From Geobacter sp. AOG2 (GTDB lineage: Bacteria > Desulfobacterota > Desulfuromonadia > Geobacterales > Pseudopelobacteraceae), in assembly GCF_019972295.1 (NCBI RefSeq), contig NZ_BLJA01000001.1:1547829-1611828 (forward strand): a DNA stretch of 64,000 nt, read 5' to 3'. The position numbers and the translations under genes were made by a program. Shown piece by piece: positions 8,648-15,516 of the stretch (the first letter of the stretch is position 1; the number at the start of each line of letters is the position of its first letter). The notes under the pieces were generated by a model, which saw only the letters and a program-made list of their open reading frames with translations, ran no database searches and was not told the origin of the DNA.

Positions 8648-9580
8648 ATGTATGAGAATTATGCTAATGTCATACAAAATATTGATAACTTGGTTGAATT
8701 TCTGAATAAAAACGGAATTACAGCCGATTGTAGTTCTCACCTCGAAAGTGACTACCTAAAGGCACATCAGTTTGTAGAGGAATACAGCGTAAATCCTTGT
8801 GCTAAAAAAGATGAAAGTGGTAGAGCTGCTCTAATAGGGCTTTTTGAATTGTACAAATGGGTGTGGGCAGTTAAAGATTGCTACGAATTTCCTAAATTAA
8901 AAGAACACTTAAAGCTATTGATTCAGGCGTCTCCAAAAATAAATTCCACTACTCCGATGATCAACCCCGTTAGCAAAAAGCAAGATGATAAGACTAATAA
9001 ATTTATTGAAGCTATTATTGGAATGTTTGCCGTAAAATTTGGCACAAATGTTGATCTTGATGATCCAATAAAATCTTCCGATGGAAATAATCCAGACGTA
9101 CTCTTTGACTATGGAGGAAAGCGCATAGCTATTGCTTGTAAAACCTTGAGGGGCAAATCGGAAGAAACAATAATTGCAAATTTAAGGTCCGCATCAAAAC
9201 AATTAAAACGAGCCACATGCGATATTGGATATGTTTTGTTCAATGCGATGAATATCCTTCCACATGAAAAAATTAAAGGTTGTATATATGATAATCCCCT
9301 AAGCCCCTTACAGGTTTTATCACAGGATGTAATCCAAATATATCATGATGCCCGAATTAAGAATCTGGCTGAGATGGTAGATATATTTGAGTGTGATAAA
9401 GTTAGGCCCGTTGTGCTTACATTTGTACATTCTGTGGCGAGATTGAATACACCTTTTGGTGTATCGTCAACATCACTAAAATGCACTTTTGCCCATGACT
9501 TTGAGATCCCAGAAATAGATGTCGCTAATGATATAGAATTGCTGGATAAAGTGAACGATTTTATCCACAATCGCTTTTGA
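8648..9580 (+). CDS. Hypothetical protein, possible PD-(D/E)XK nuclease fold
   Basis: 310 aa, clearly more AT-rich than its neighbours, suggesting separate acquisition. ATG follows GGAGAAAG at a rather long distance. The N-terminal half is helical and unrecognised. Near residues 148-164 the string NPDVLFDYGGKRIAIACKT has the order Asp - beta strand - (A/C)K seen in PD-(D/E)XK endonucleases, with an alanine or cysteine in place of the usual Glu. No membrane segment or signal peptide is seen. Its position between the EVE-nuclease protein and two GIY-YIG genes supports a defence role, but the function is unknown. Confidence 0.5.
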   Translation: MYENYANVIQNIDNLVEFLNKNGITADCSSHLESDYLKAHQFVEEYSVNPCAKKDESGRAALIGLFELYKWVWAVKDCYEFPKLKEHLKLLIQASPKINSTTPMINPVSKKQDDKTNKFIEAIIGMFAVKFGTNVDLDDPIKSSDGNNPDVLFDYGGKRIAIACKTLRGKSEETIIANLRSASKQLKRATCDIGYVLFNAMNILPHEKIKGCIYDNPLSPLQVLSQDVIQIYHDARIKNLAEMVDIFECDKVRPVVLTFVHSVARLNTPFGVSSTSLKCTFAHDFEIPEIDVANDIELLDKVNDFIHNRF

Positions 9581-9632
9581 GAATTCTGTCAATGGTGTTA
9601 TATATCGAAGTGTTTGCAAAATGGAGAAGCAT

Positions 9633-10502
9633 ATGAGTGAAAGGCCATTTTCAATAAAAATATTCCTGCCAAACGGTCAACCTGACGGGCTTAGGATAGT
9701 CGATAAGTCAAACTGGACAGGGCGCTGCATTGTATTTCCTCGTTCACTTTTCCCTGATATCAAGAAGAGGGAAGAGTTCCAGGAAACAGGTGTCTATGTT
9801 CTCGTGGGGCCTTCAGAAGAAGGAGAGCTGCCAAAAATCTACATTGGTGAAGGGGACCCGGTAAAGTCCCGCCTTGAACAGCATTTTTCAAAAAAGGACT
9901 TCTGGACCTGGGGAGTTTTCTTTGTCTCGAAAGACCGCTCGCTGAATAAGGCCCATGTGCAGCATCTTGAAGCTCAATTGGTTCGTATCGCAAAGGAGGC
10001 AAAACGATCTTTTTTTGATAATCTCAACGAACCTCAAATACCGTCGCTTTCTGAGGCAGAAGTTGCTGATGTTGAAAGTTTTCTTGAGGATATTTTGAGC
10101 ATCTTCCCTTTATTGGGACTAAGCGCATTCCAAAAGGTTGGCCCCAGTAAAATTAAGAAACAGCAACTATTGTCGATTGAGTCAAAGGGCATTAAGGTGA
10201 CAGGGTACGAATCTCCGGAAGGATTTATCGTCAAGGAAGGTTCACAAGCAGTAAAGGTGGAGGTACCTTCGATTCATCACTATATGTCCGTCCTAAGACG
10301 TGAATTGCTTGAAACAGGCGTTCTGAAAGAAGCCGGAGGCGCCCTTGTTTTTGCGCAAGACTATTTTTTCAACTCTCCCTCAACTGCGGCAGGCGTAGTT
10401 CTTGGTAGGACGGCGAATGGAAGAATTGAATGGAAAAACAGTAAAGGTGAAACCTTGAAATATATTCAGGAGCATACAGAGCAGGTGACTGAAGAGTCAT
10501 AG
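9633..10502 (+). CDS. GIY-YIG nuclease domain protein with DUF4357-like C-terminus
   Basis: 289 aa. I place the start at ATG 9633 because GGAGAAG ends 3 bases before it; an ATG at 9621 lies upstream of that site. Residues 52-80 hold ETGVYVL and KIYIGEG, the two halves of the GIY-YIG motif, followed by a conserved Arg and His in SRLEQHF; the region around HVQHLEAQL supplies the catalytic Glu. The last ~65 residues (ALVFAQDYFFNSPSTAAGVV onward) match the DUF4357 domain often fused to GIY-YIG proteins in prokaryotic islands. Probably a DNA-cleaving enzyme; the target is unknown. Confidence 0.75.
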   Translation: MSERPFSIKIFLPNGQPDGLRIVDKSNWTGRCIVFPRSLFPDIKKREEFQETGVYVLVGPSEEGELPKIYIGEGDPVKSRLEQHFSKKDFWTWGVFFVSKDRSLNKAHVQHLEAQLVRIAKEAKRSFFDNLNEPQIPSLSEAEVADVESFLEDILSIFPLLGLSAFQKVGPSKIKKQQLLSIESKGIKVTGYESPEGFIVKEGSQAVKVEVPSIHHYMSVLRRELLETGVLKEAGGALVFAQDYFFNSPSTAAGVVLGRTANGRIEWKNSKGETLKYIQEHTEQVTEES

Positions 10503-10518
10503 CCATAGAGGATACTTC

Positions 10519-10848
10519 ATGACCAAAGCTGATCTTGTTGAGAATATCCAACCACCACCGGGTCGCATGGAGGGAATTGATATGCTACCGGATATTGGTG
10601 ATTTGCATCGAACCAGTATGCCGCTTCTGGGTAATTGTTCAGGTGTCTATTTCCTCTTCCATGATGAAGATTTGGTATATGTAGGGCAAGGCTGGAACTG
10701 CCTTTTGAGGGTGGCAGAACATACCCGTAAGGACTCTGATAAGGTGTTCACCCGTTGGAGCTTTATCCCGGTTGACGATGAACAAGAGCGAAAAGAACTT
10801 GAATTGAAACTTCGGATGTCCTTGAAACCGAAATATAATAAGATGTAA
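10519..10848 (+). CDS. Small single-domain GIY-YIG nuclease family protein
   Basis: 109 aa, nearly all GIY-YIG domain: SGVYFLFHDEDLVYVGQG (about residues 41-58), catalytic Arg in LLRVAEHTR, Glu in ERKELELKL, and the terminal Asn in PKYNK, as in the minimal UvrC/homing-type fold. It begins 16 bp after the preceding GIY-YIG gene. Lacking a DNA-binding partner domain, it may act with a neighbour. The ~30 N-terminal residues before the domain are not recognised. Confidence 0.75.
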   Translation: MTKADLVENIQPPPGRMEGIDMLPDIGDLHRTSMPLLGNCSGVYFLFHDEDLVYVGQGWNCLLRVAEHTRKDSDKVFTRWSFIPVDDEQERKELELKLRMSLKPKYNKM

Positions 10849-10899
10849 GTATATAAATTAAAAGCTTATATCTGAATATTTGCTCAGACTGGGGGCCAA

Positions 10900-11214
10900 A
10901 TGAAATCCGAGCTTGAACGCCGTTTCGATGCGGCCATGATGAGCATTTATCATCGCGCCTGGGAAGAGGCAAAATACCGAGCTACCCGCTTCCACCAAAT
11001 GTTGTGTGACCACGGTGGGCTAGAAACAGCACAGCTTTTACTTCACAGCAACCATGTTTCCGAGGGGTATACCGCTCTATGGGAAAGGGGAAGGCTGAAT
11101 TTGACGGTTGAGGCTCTTATTCTTGAAACAGAATGGTACGATCTTTTCACAGAAGAAGAAAGGGATATAGCATCAAAGCGGCTGTTGGAGTACGGATACA
11201 AGAAAAATGTCTAA
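10900..11214 (+). CDS. Small conserved protein of the 'LWERGRLNLTVEALIL' type
   Basis: 104 aa, mostly helical and soluble. The segment GLETAQLLLHSN followed by LWERGRLNLTVEALILE and FTEEERDIASKRLLEYGY resembles a small domain seen alone or at the C-terminus of various bacterial proteins, often in defence or mobile regions (from memory, not searched). No catalytic motif is visible. A usable GGGG site lies a few bases before the ATG. It is the last gene before the terminator at 11416, so it closes the left defence cluster. Confidence 0.6.
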   Translation: MKSELERRFDAAMMSIYHRAWEEAKYRATRFHQMLCDHGGLETAQLLLHSNHVSEGYTALWERGRLNLTVEALILETEWYDLFTEEERDIASKRLLEYGYKKNV

Positions 11215-11550
11215 ACATTTTTGTCGAAAAATGCGCGAAAACGACATAAGTACTTGAATTTAGAGATGAAATGTGGTATAAATTAATTAGTCGTCGAATT
11301 ACATCAGTATAATAATTTTGTTAGCAAATAATTTCAACTTTCCACGTTTGTTGTCCATCAACGCGTGACCTGCTTTAGCTCTGAAGAATTACATATTGTT
11401 TAAAAAATAAAAGATTGCCGATACTTATCAATAGACAGTGTCGGCATTTCTATTTTTATGCGCCGAGGAAGTTATACAAGGAGGTGATGTCGTCGTACGG
11501 GACCATGCTGTTATCGAAGTATGATTTACTTATGAGAAAATGGAGTTGTT
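11215..11550. other. Intergenic region between defence cluster and C39-like gene
   Basis: AT-rich spacer of 336 bp. It holds the terminator at 11416-11457 and, at 11478-11486, a near-perfect ribosome site (AAGGAGGTG) directly before ATG 11487. That ATG opens a 26-codon frame ending at 11567, inside the next gene. Nothing else recognisable. Confidence 0.6.
11416..11457 (+). terminator. Rho-independent terminator
   Basis: Ten-base stem (11416-11425 with 11437-11446; one G-T pair), an 11-base loop and a T-rich tail at 11447-11457. It lies downstream of the 10900-11214 gene and separates it from the next transcription unit. Confidence 0.75.
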
Positions 11551-12156
11551 ATGAAGGTACCATTTAGGCAACAGGCCTCAGATTATGATTGCGGGCCGAC
11601 GTCACTGCTGAATGCGTTGTGTTTTCTGTTTGACCGCAAAGATATTCCGCCGTTTGTCGTTCACCAGATTTACAAGGAATGCCTCGATTTAGACGGTGCT
11701 CGCGGCACGTCATTCCATGCAATTCAAGACCTCGCATTCTGGTTCGAGCACTACCGGGAGGAGCGATACTCAAAGTTCGCCGTCGAGACAGAGTTCATCA
11801 GCGGTAGTCAGGTCCATTTGCGACCTGTCGGTAAAATCATCTGGTGGTTGAATGCCGGAGGTGTGGCTCTGCTGTGCGTGCATTCCAGCCGGGGCAACTG
11901 GCACTATATTCTTGGCCTTCACTATAAAGGCGGGTGGTTGCATTGCCATGATCCCTCGCCGCGCTCCAAGCGCTTCATCAATGTCGATGCCATCCAGTTT
12001 TCCGCAACAGCCAGCCAACAGGAGCCGAACCTACGCATTCGTTGCGACTGGCTCGACAAAAACATCAGACGAACGAAAGATGCTGACGAGCGCAAATATG
12101 TATTAGGCAACAAAGATGACCGAGAGTGTCTTTTGCTGAGGAGGTGTCGCGTATAA
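11551..12156 (+). CDS. C39-like papain-fold cysteine peptidase
   Basis: 201 aa, no signal peptide. The N-terminus has SDYDCGPTSLLNAL with the candidate catalytic Cys14. The candidate His is H118 in NWHYILGLHY and the Asp is D134 in HDPSP, the order of peptidase C39-like proteins. It differs from bacteriocin transporters in lacking the ABC and membrane domains, so it is a free-standing peptidase-like protein. It is followed by radC and island-type genes, which suggests mobile-element cargo. The substrate is unknown. Confidence 0.75.
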   Translation: MKVPFRQQASDYDCGPTSLLNALCFLFDRKDIPPFVVHQIYKECLDLDGARGTSFHAIQDLAFWFEHYREERYSKFAVETEFISGSQVHLRPVGKIIWWLNAGGVALLCVHSSRGNWHYILGLHYKGGWLHCHDPSPRSKRFINVDAIQFSATASQQEPNLRIRCDWLDKNIRRTKDADERKYVLGNKDDRECLLLRRCRV

Positions 12157-12435
12157 CATCCCGATAGACCGCGTGATCGGCAAGACCGTTACGATGAGTT
12201 CCGCAACAAACAGATTTTTCACCGCAGTTCTGCTCCACACCAGCAATTCACGTTTCCCCAAATCACATACAACTGACGGCACTGGGTATCCCGGCGTCCG
12301 ACATTGGCAAAGTTAGCCATCAATTAATTGTTGCGCCTGCCTGGTGCTGACAATCGGTGTATTGGTGCGTCCGGCGTGCGTCACCACATCCGCAACAACG
12401 TCAATCACCATCGAAATGAAGAAGGAGGCGGCTTT

Positions 12436-12672
12436 ATGAGTTTGCGCCACTCACCGGAAGGGCATATCGACCGCGCAATTCTGTTGGCTGCTGCGGCAGC
12501 GATCAGAAGTATTGAGAAAGTGTCAGGGGCAATCGAGGAATACGACATTGGGAAGGGCGATGCCGAGTTGCTTGGTTCGGCCTTGGACGGCCTCTGGTCG
12601 ATTCTGGAAACCAACGGCTACACCATTGACATTGAGACCAACCGGCTCAGGAGGACAACCCGTGACAACTGA
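12436..12672 (+). CDS. Small hypothetical protein upstream of radC
   Basis: 78 aa starting at ATG 12436 behind a strong GAAGGAGG site. A longer frame from 12328 has no such site. Composition is soluble and helical (RAILLAAAAAIRSIEKV). It overlaps the radC start by 11 bp, so the two are probably co-translated. No family recognised. The 279 bases before it (12157-12435) show no convincing gene. Confidence 0.55.
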   Translation: MSLRHSPEGHIDRAILLAAAAAIRSIEKVSGAIEEYDIGKGDAELLGSALDGLWSILETNGYTIDIETNRLRRTTRDN

Positions 12673-13174
12673 CACCATGTTCGGCCACGAACAGATCCCG
12701 GCAAAGCCCAGATCTATCAAGCTAAAGCAAATCAGGGCAGTCTACGCAACGCTGACCATCAAGGAAGAGGTCGGCAACTATTTACAACCATTCACCAGAT
12801 ACACCAGTCCTGAGCAGGTCTTCGACACGTTCAGCTTCTTGCGCCAGGAAACCAAGGAATATTTTTTTGCCATCCACCTCGACGGCAAGAATCGCATCTG
12901 CTGCGTTGACGAGGTATCGGTCGGCTCCCTGAATCAGAGCATCGTTCACCCGCGGGAGGTGTTCAAGACGGCCCTGTTGTAATCGGCGGTAGCCATCATC
13001 CTGCTGCACAACCATCCGACTGGCGACCCGACACCCAGCAGAGAGGATATCGAGATAACAAAGCGGTTACGTGAGGCGGGCGAGATTATCGGCGTGCGGT
13101 TGCTCGATCACATCATTATCGGCGACAGCCATGTTTCGTTCGCCAATCGCGGATGCTGTAACCGTCATAACTAA
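12662..13174 (+). pseudogene. radC: RadC/JAB-domain (DUF2466) protein broken by an in-frame stop
   Basis: GTG 12662 is preceded by AGGAGG at 7 bases. The reading frame encodes a RadC-type JAB domain: FFAIHLDGKNRI, then EVSVGSLNQSIVHPREVF, then a TAA stop at 12980-12982 directly after TALL. The same frame then continues cleanly with [37 protein letters not shown] and LLDHIIIGD to a natural TAA at 13172. All metal-binding residues (His-x-His...Asp) lie after the stop. One substitution therefore separates it from an intact gene of ~170 codons. RadC-family genes of this size are common on genomic islands. Confidence 0.85.
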
Positions 13175-13194
13175 ATTCTCAAGGAGTATACGCC

Positions 13195-13473
13195 ATGAAA
13201 TTCAATCTAGGGCAGATAGTCGTTACAAGAAGTGTGCATAACCTGATGACCGAGAACCCCGAATTTGCCATACATATATATGCGTCACTAAATCGACATG
13301 TGGCAGGGGATTGGGGGGAAATATGTGGAGAGGATAAATTAGCCAATGAATCAGCCTTGTTAGACGGTGAGCGGTTATTTTCTGCCTATACGCGGGATGG
13401 ATTGCCGCCGATATGGATTACAACGGAATGGGACCGGTCGGTGACGACGGTGATGCTTCCAGATGAATATTAA
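13195..13473 (+). CDS. Small conserved island/plasmid-type protein
   Basis: 92 aa with AAGGAG 9 bases before the ATG. The pattern MKFNLGQIVVT, NRHVAGDWGEI, ANESALLDGERLFSAY and WITTEWDRSVTTVMLPDEY matches a small family I associate with plasmids and integrative elements, often next to radC or antirestriction genes (memory, not searched). No known biochemical function. It lies 20 bp after the broken radC, in the same cargo unit. Confidence 0.65.
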   Translation: MKFNLGQIVVTRSVHNLMTENPEFAIHIYASLNRHVAGDWGEICGEDKLANESALLDGERLFSAYTRDGLPPIWITTEWDRSVTTVMLPDEY

Positions 13474-13801
13474 TAACACCTTGTGGGGGAGGGGGGTAGA
13501 ATTTGATGCAAGATGTATGGTATTTATATAGGTGAATATGCTGGGAAAGTTACTCGGATTCTTGTTCAAGGAAAGCTTATTGGTATACATAACGGTATAT
13601 CTGTAAAAGATTGACTATAAATAAAACAATAATATTAATATATTGGAGGATTAGTTAAAGTGAAGTCGCAACCATAAAAAAGTCCGATAGCGTTCGGACA
13701 AGTCAAAAAGCCTCGGAATTTCCGAGGCTTTTTCTTTTTGTGTTGTCCGGCCATTTCCAGGGTGATTGTCGCCCGTTGCCGCAAACTCAAGAACATAGCT
13801 A
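13474..13801. other. Intergenic region before IS3 remnant
   Basis: 328 bp. It holds a strong palindromic terminator (13705-13739) and a small hairpin (13683-13699). A 33-codon frame at 13513-13614 lacks a clear ribosome site and is not called. No other structure seen. Confidence 0.5.
13705..13739. terminator. Bidirectional Rho-independent terminator
   Basis: Almost perfect palindrome: 13705-13718 pairs with 13720-13733, with A5 on the left and T5 on the right plus a further T run at 13735-13739. It can work in both directions and separates the island genes from the IS remnant. Confidence 0.85.
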
Positions 13802-14095
13802 ATGGTTTACTCTGAACGGGACAGTCAGTACTCAAGTAATGACCGGCAGAATTTCGCGCAGTCCCACAATATGGTGTTCAGTATGAGCCGTAGAGGTAAT
13901 TGCTGTGACAACGCAGTTGCAGAAAGCTTTTTCCAGCTATTGAAAAGGGAACGAATCAAGCGGAAGACATACAAAGATCGGGAAGAAGCACGGCAGTATG
14001 ATATTCAACTATATCGAAATGTTCTACAATCCAATCCTGTGTCACAACTACAACGGCGACCAGTTATCGATTAAGTTTGAGAGGTGGCATTCATG
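13802..14095 (+). pseudogene. IS3-family transposase (OrfB) C-terminal remnant, frameshifted
   Basis: The last ~95 codons of an IS3-type DDE transposase. SERDSQYSS matches the usual HSDRGSQY segment, and SMSRRGNCCDNAVAESFF holds the catalytic Glu region. After EEAR (near 13993) the frame is lost; a shifted frame continues with FNYIEMFYNP and HNYNGDQLS to about 14095, which is the true family C-terminus. The N-terminal two thirds, the OrfA gene and recognisable terminal repeats are missing. It is a decayed, non-mobile scar between the island and the EPS locus. Confidence 0.8.
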
Positions 14096-14220
14096 GAAGT
14101 GGGGGTTCCTGGGTAGCTGGTGGCGATTCAGTGCAAGATGCTGAGGTGTGTCAATTTTGGCGTCAATTCATACTGATCAGAGGGGCATTTGGTGGGTACG
14201 TCCGCCAACAGGAGTAAGCT

Positions 14221-14574
14221 TTAGTTGATGCAATTGGCCATTTTATAGGTCTCATGCATTATAAGGGTTTGGTCGTTGCATTGCTGTGAGACCACGTCTC
14301 TCAACCGGACAAATGAGTTTACATCCAGTTCGTTGATTTTCATACCTAGGCCATCTTGGTCGTTACGAACTACACTGGCATGCAAATAGATTGAAGAGCT
14401 TGGCGATTGATAGATGGTGATTTCCAGAGGTTTATGAAGTGGCAGATCATGTTTTGTTTTGATGAAAAAGCCCTGTAGGCTCACATTCTCTATGTTTCCC
14501 CAAAGAATCTGCTCTTTGTATTTGATTGAGGCCCCACCCGAAAAAGTAACTCTGGTGAAATTTCTTTTCTCCAT
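14221..14574 (-). CDS. PilZ-domain protein (putative cyclic-di-GMP receptor)
   Basis: 117 aa on the minus strand with a GAGGAG site 8 bases before the ATG. The PilZ binding pattern is visible: KRNFTR (RxxxR) at residues 3-8 and ENVSLQG ([DN]xSxxG) near residue 29, then beta strands ending VVRNDQDGLGMKI. It is a stand-alone PilZ protein, cytoplasmic. Divergent from the EPS operon and adjacent to it, it may link cyclic-di-GMP to polysaccharide output; that link is inference. Confidence 0.8.
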   Translation of the reverse strand: MEKRNFTRVTFSGGASIKYKEQILWGNIENVSLQGFFIKTKHDLPLHKPLEITIYQSPSSSIYLHASVVRNDQDGLGMKINELDVNSFVRLRDVVSQQCNDQTLIMHETYKMANCIN

Positions 14575-14793
14575 TTAGAGAGCTCCTCGAGAGATAATAA
14601 GAGAAAAATTGCATTAAAATACGTTGATAATGCGAATACGGTATAATACTATAACAAAACTACATAAAATATAAACGATTGTCCTGAATATGTTTTATGG
14701 CAGAGTCATCGTTGCCTGCCTATCACAAACAAGATGAAGTACAGGTGCCAGATTCTCCTTGCAATATATTTCCGTTAATTCTGTCCCTGGTGA

Positions 14794-14809
14794 TGGCATG
14801 ATGTTTGCT
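14794..14809 (+). promoter_or_regulatory. Sigma-54 (-24/-12) promoter candidate for the EPS operon
   Basis: TGGCATGATGTTTGCT differs from the consensus TGGCACGNNNNTTGCW at a single base and keeps the exact GG-GC spacing of 12. It points toward the TPR lipoprotein gene, whose start is ~700 bp downstream. XrtA-type EPS loci commonly have the sigma-54 activator pair PrsK/PrsR, which makes this plausible. The long leader is unusual. Confidence 0.6.
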
Positions 14810-15148
14810 AAAATAACAAAGACAGACACGTCTTAATAGTGAGGAGTTCATGCATAAATATGGCGATTAACCGGTCTGTAAAAACTCGGAAAAAATCGAG
14901 CGAAAGCCTAATTATAATACATGTAATATGCAATTTATAGGCCATTGCACAACTATTTGTTTTGTTGGATATATTTTTGTTTTTGGGAGAGGCGATAGTG
15001 CGGTGTTAATTTCATCGACAGTAGCGCTTGGGCGGGAAAAAGAGTAAGTTAAATGTGAGGCGGGAGTTCTTGTTCCAAGAAACTTAGTCGGTATCGTGAA
15101 TGGGCGGGTGAATAAACGCTTTTATGCATCTCGGGAAAGTCGGTAGAT

Positions 15149-15303
15149 CGTGCGGTCTATGCTTGTAATTCCAGCCCTTTTGACCGTTGTCGTCGTCGCA
15201 GTTTTTTGATGCAGGTACTGCTGCGCCTGCGTTACCGGTCCTTGGCGCCGGTAAAAACGTTTGGCATCACTTCCCACGACTAACCGTGCAGGACACGAGT
15301 TAG
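15149..15303. repeat. Dispersed hairpin-forming repeat, copy 1 (degenerate)
   Basis: About 155 bp aligning along its whole length with 38140-38301. Shared blocks include CGTGCGGT at the left end, CCTTGGC in the centre and ACGACTAACCG at the right end. Internal hairpins are GCAG 15211-15214 with CTGC 15221-15224 and TACCGG 15233-15238 with CCGGTA 15248-15253. Its left terminal inverted repeat is more diverged than in copy 2. Confidence 0.75.
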
Positions 15304-15345
15304 GAAATTGCATTATAAATTGTAATAATCTGTTTTGCTGGTATT

Positions 15346-15361
15346 TGGCTAAAACTGTGCT
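15346..15361 (+). promoter_or_regulatory. Weaker sigma-54 promoter candidate
   Basis: TGGCTAAAACTGTGCT has the invariant GG and GC at the right spacing of 12 but three mismatches to consensus. It lies ~155 bp before the GTG start of the TPR lipoprotein gene, a more usual distance than the motif at 14794, and downstream of the repeat. Confidence 0.35.
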
Positions 15362-15516
15362 AAATTTATAGGCCAAAAAGCCGTATCCTAAAGTTGTAGT
15401 GGGCTGAGGAGTAAGTGGGGTGTTGAAAAATCTCGGCTTAGGCAAAGATGGGGGGACGATGAGATATGGTGCTAGCGTATTGGTAATTTCTTGGTTCTAA
15501 CCATGAGGGGTCAATA

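Larger units (their letters stand above)
14575..15516. other. Long intergenic regulatory region upstream of EPS operon
   Basis: 942 bp without a convincing gene, separating divergent PilZ and EPS genes. It contains a strong sigma-54 motif (14794-14809), a weaker one (15346-15361), an inverted repeat (GTTCTTG at 15066-15072 with CAAGAAAC at 15076-15083) and repeat copy 1 (15149-15303). Its length and content suggest complex control or a structured leader. Confidence 0.6.

Noticed and set aside
13513..13614. 33-codon frame
   Set aside because: No convincing ribosome site or family; too short to support.
13635..13835. 66-codon minus-strand frame
   Set aside because: It reads through the palindromic terminator and the IS3 remnant; not a credible gene.
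14698..14715. Possible sigma-54 motif (TGGCAG ... TTGCC)
   Set aside because: GG-GC spacing is three bases too long.
15122..15445. 107-codon minus-strand frame upstream of the TPR gene
   Set aside because: Mostly made of the non-coding hairpin repeat; the matching frame is not kept in the second repeat copy.
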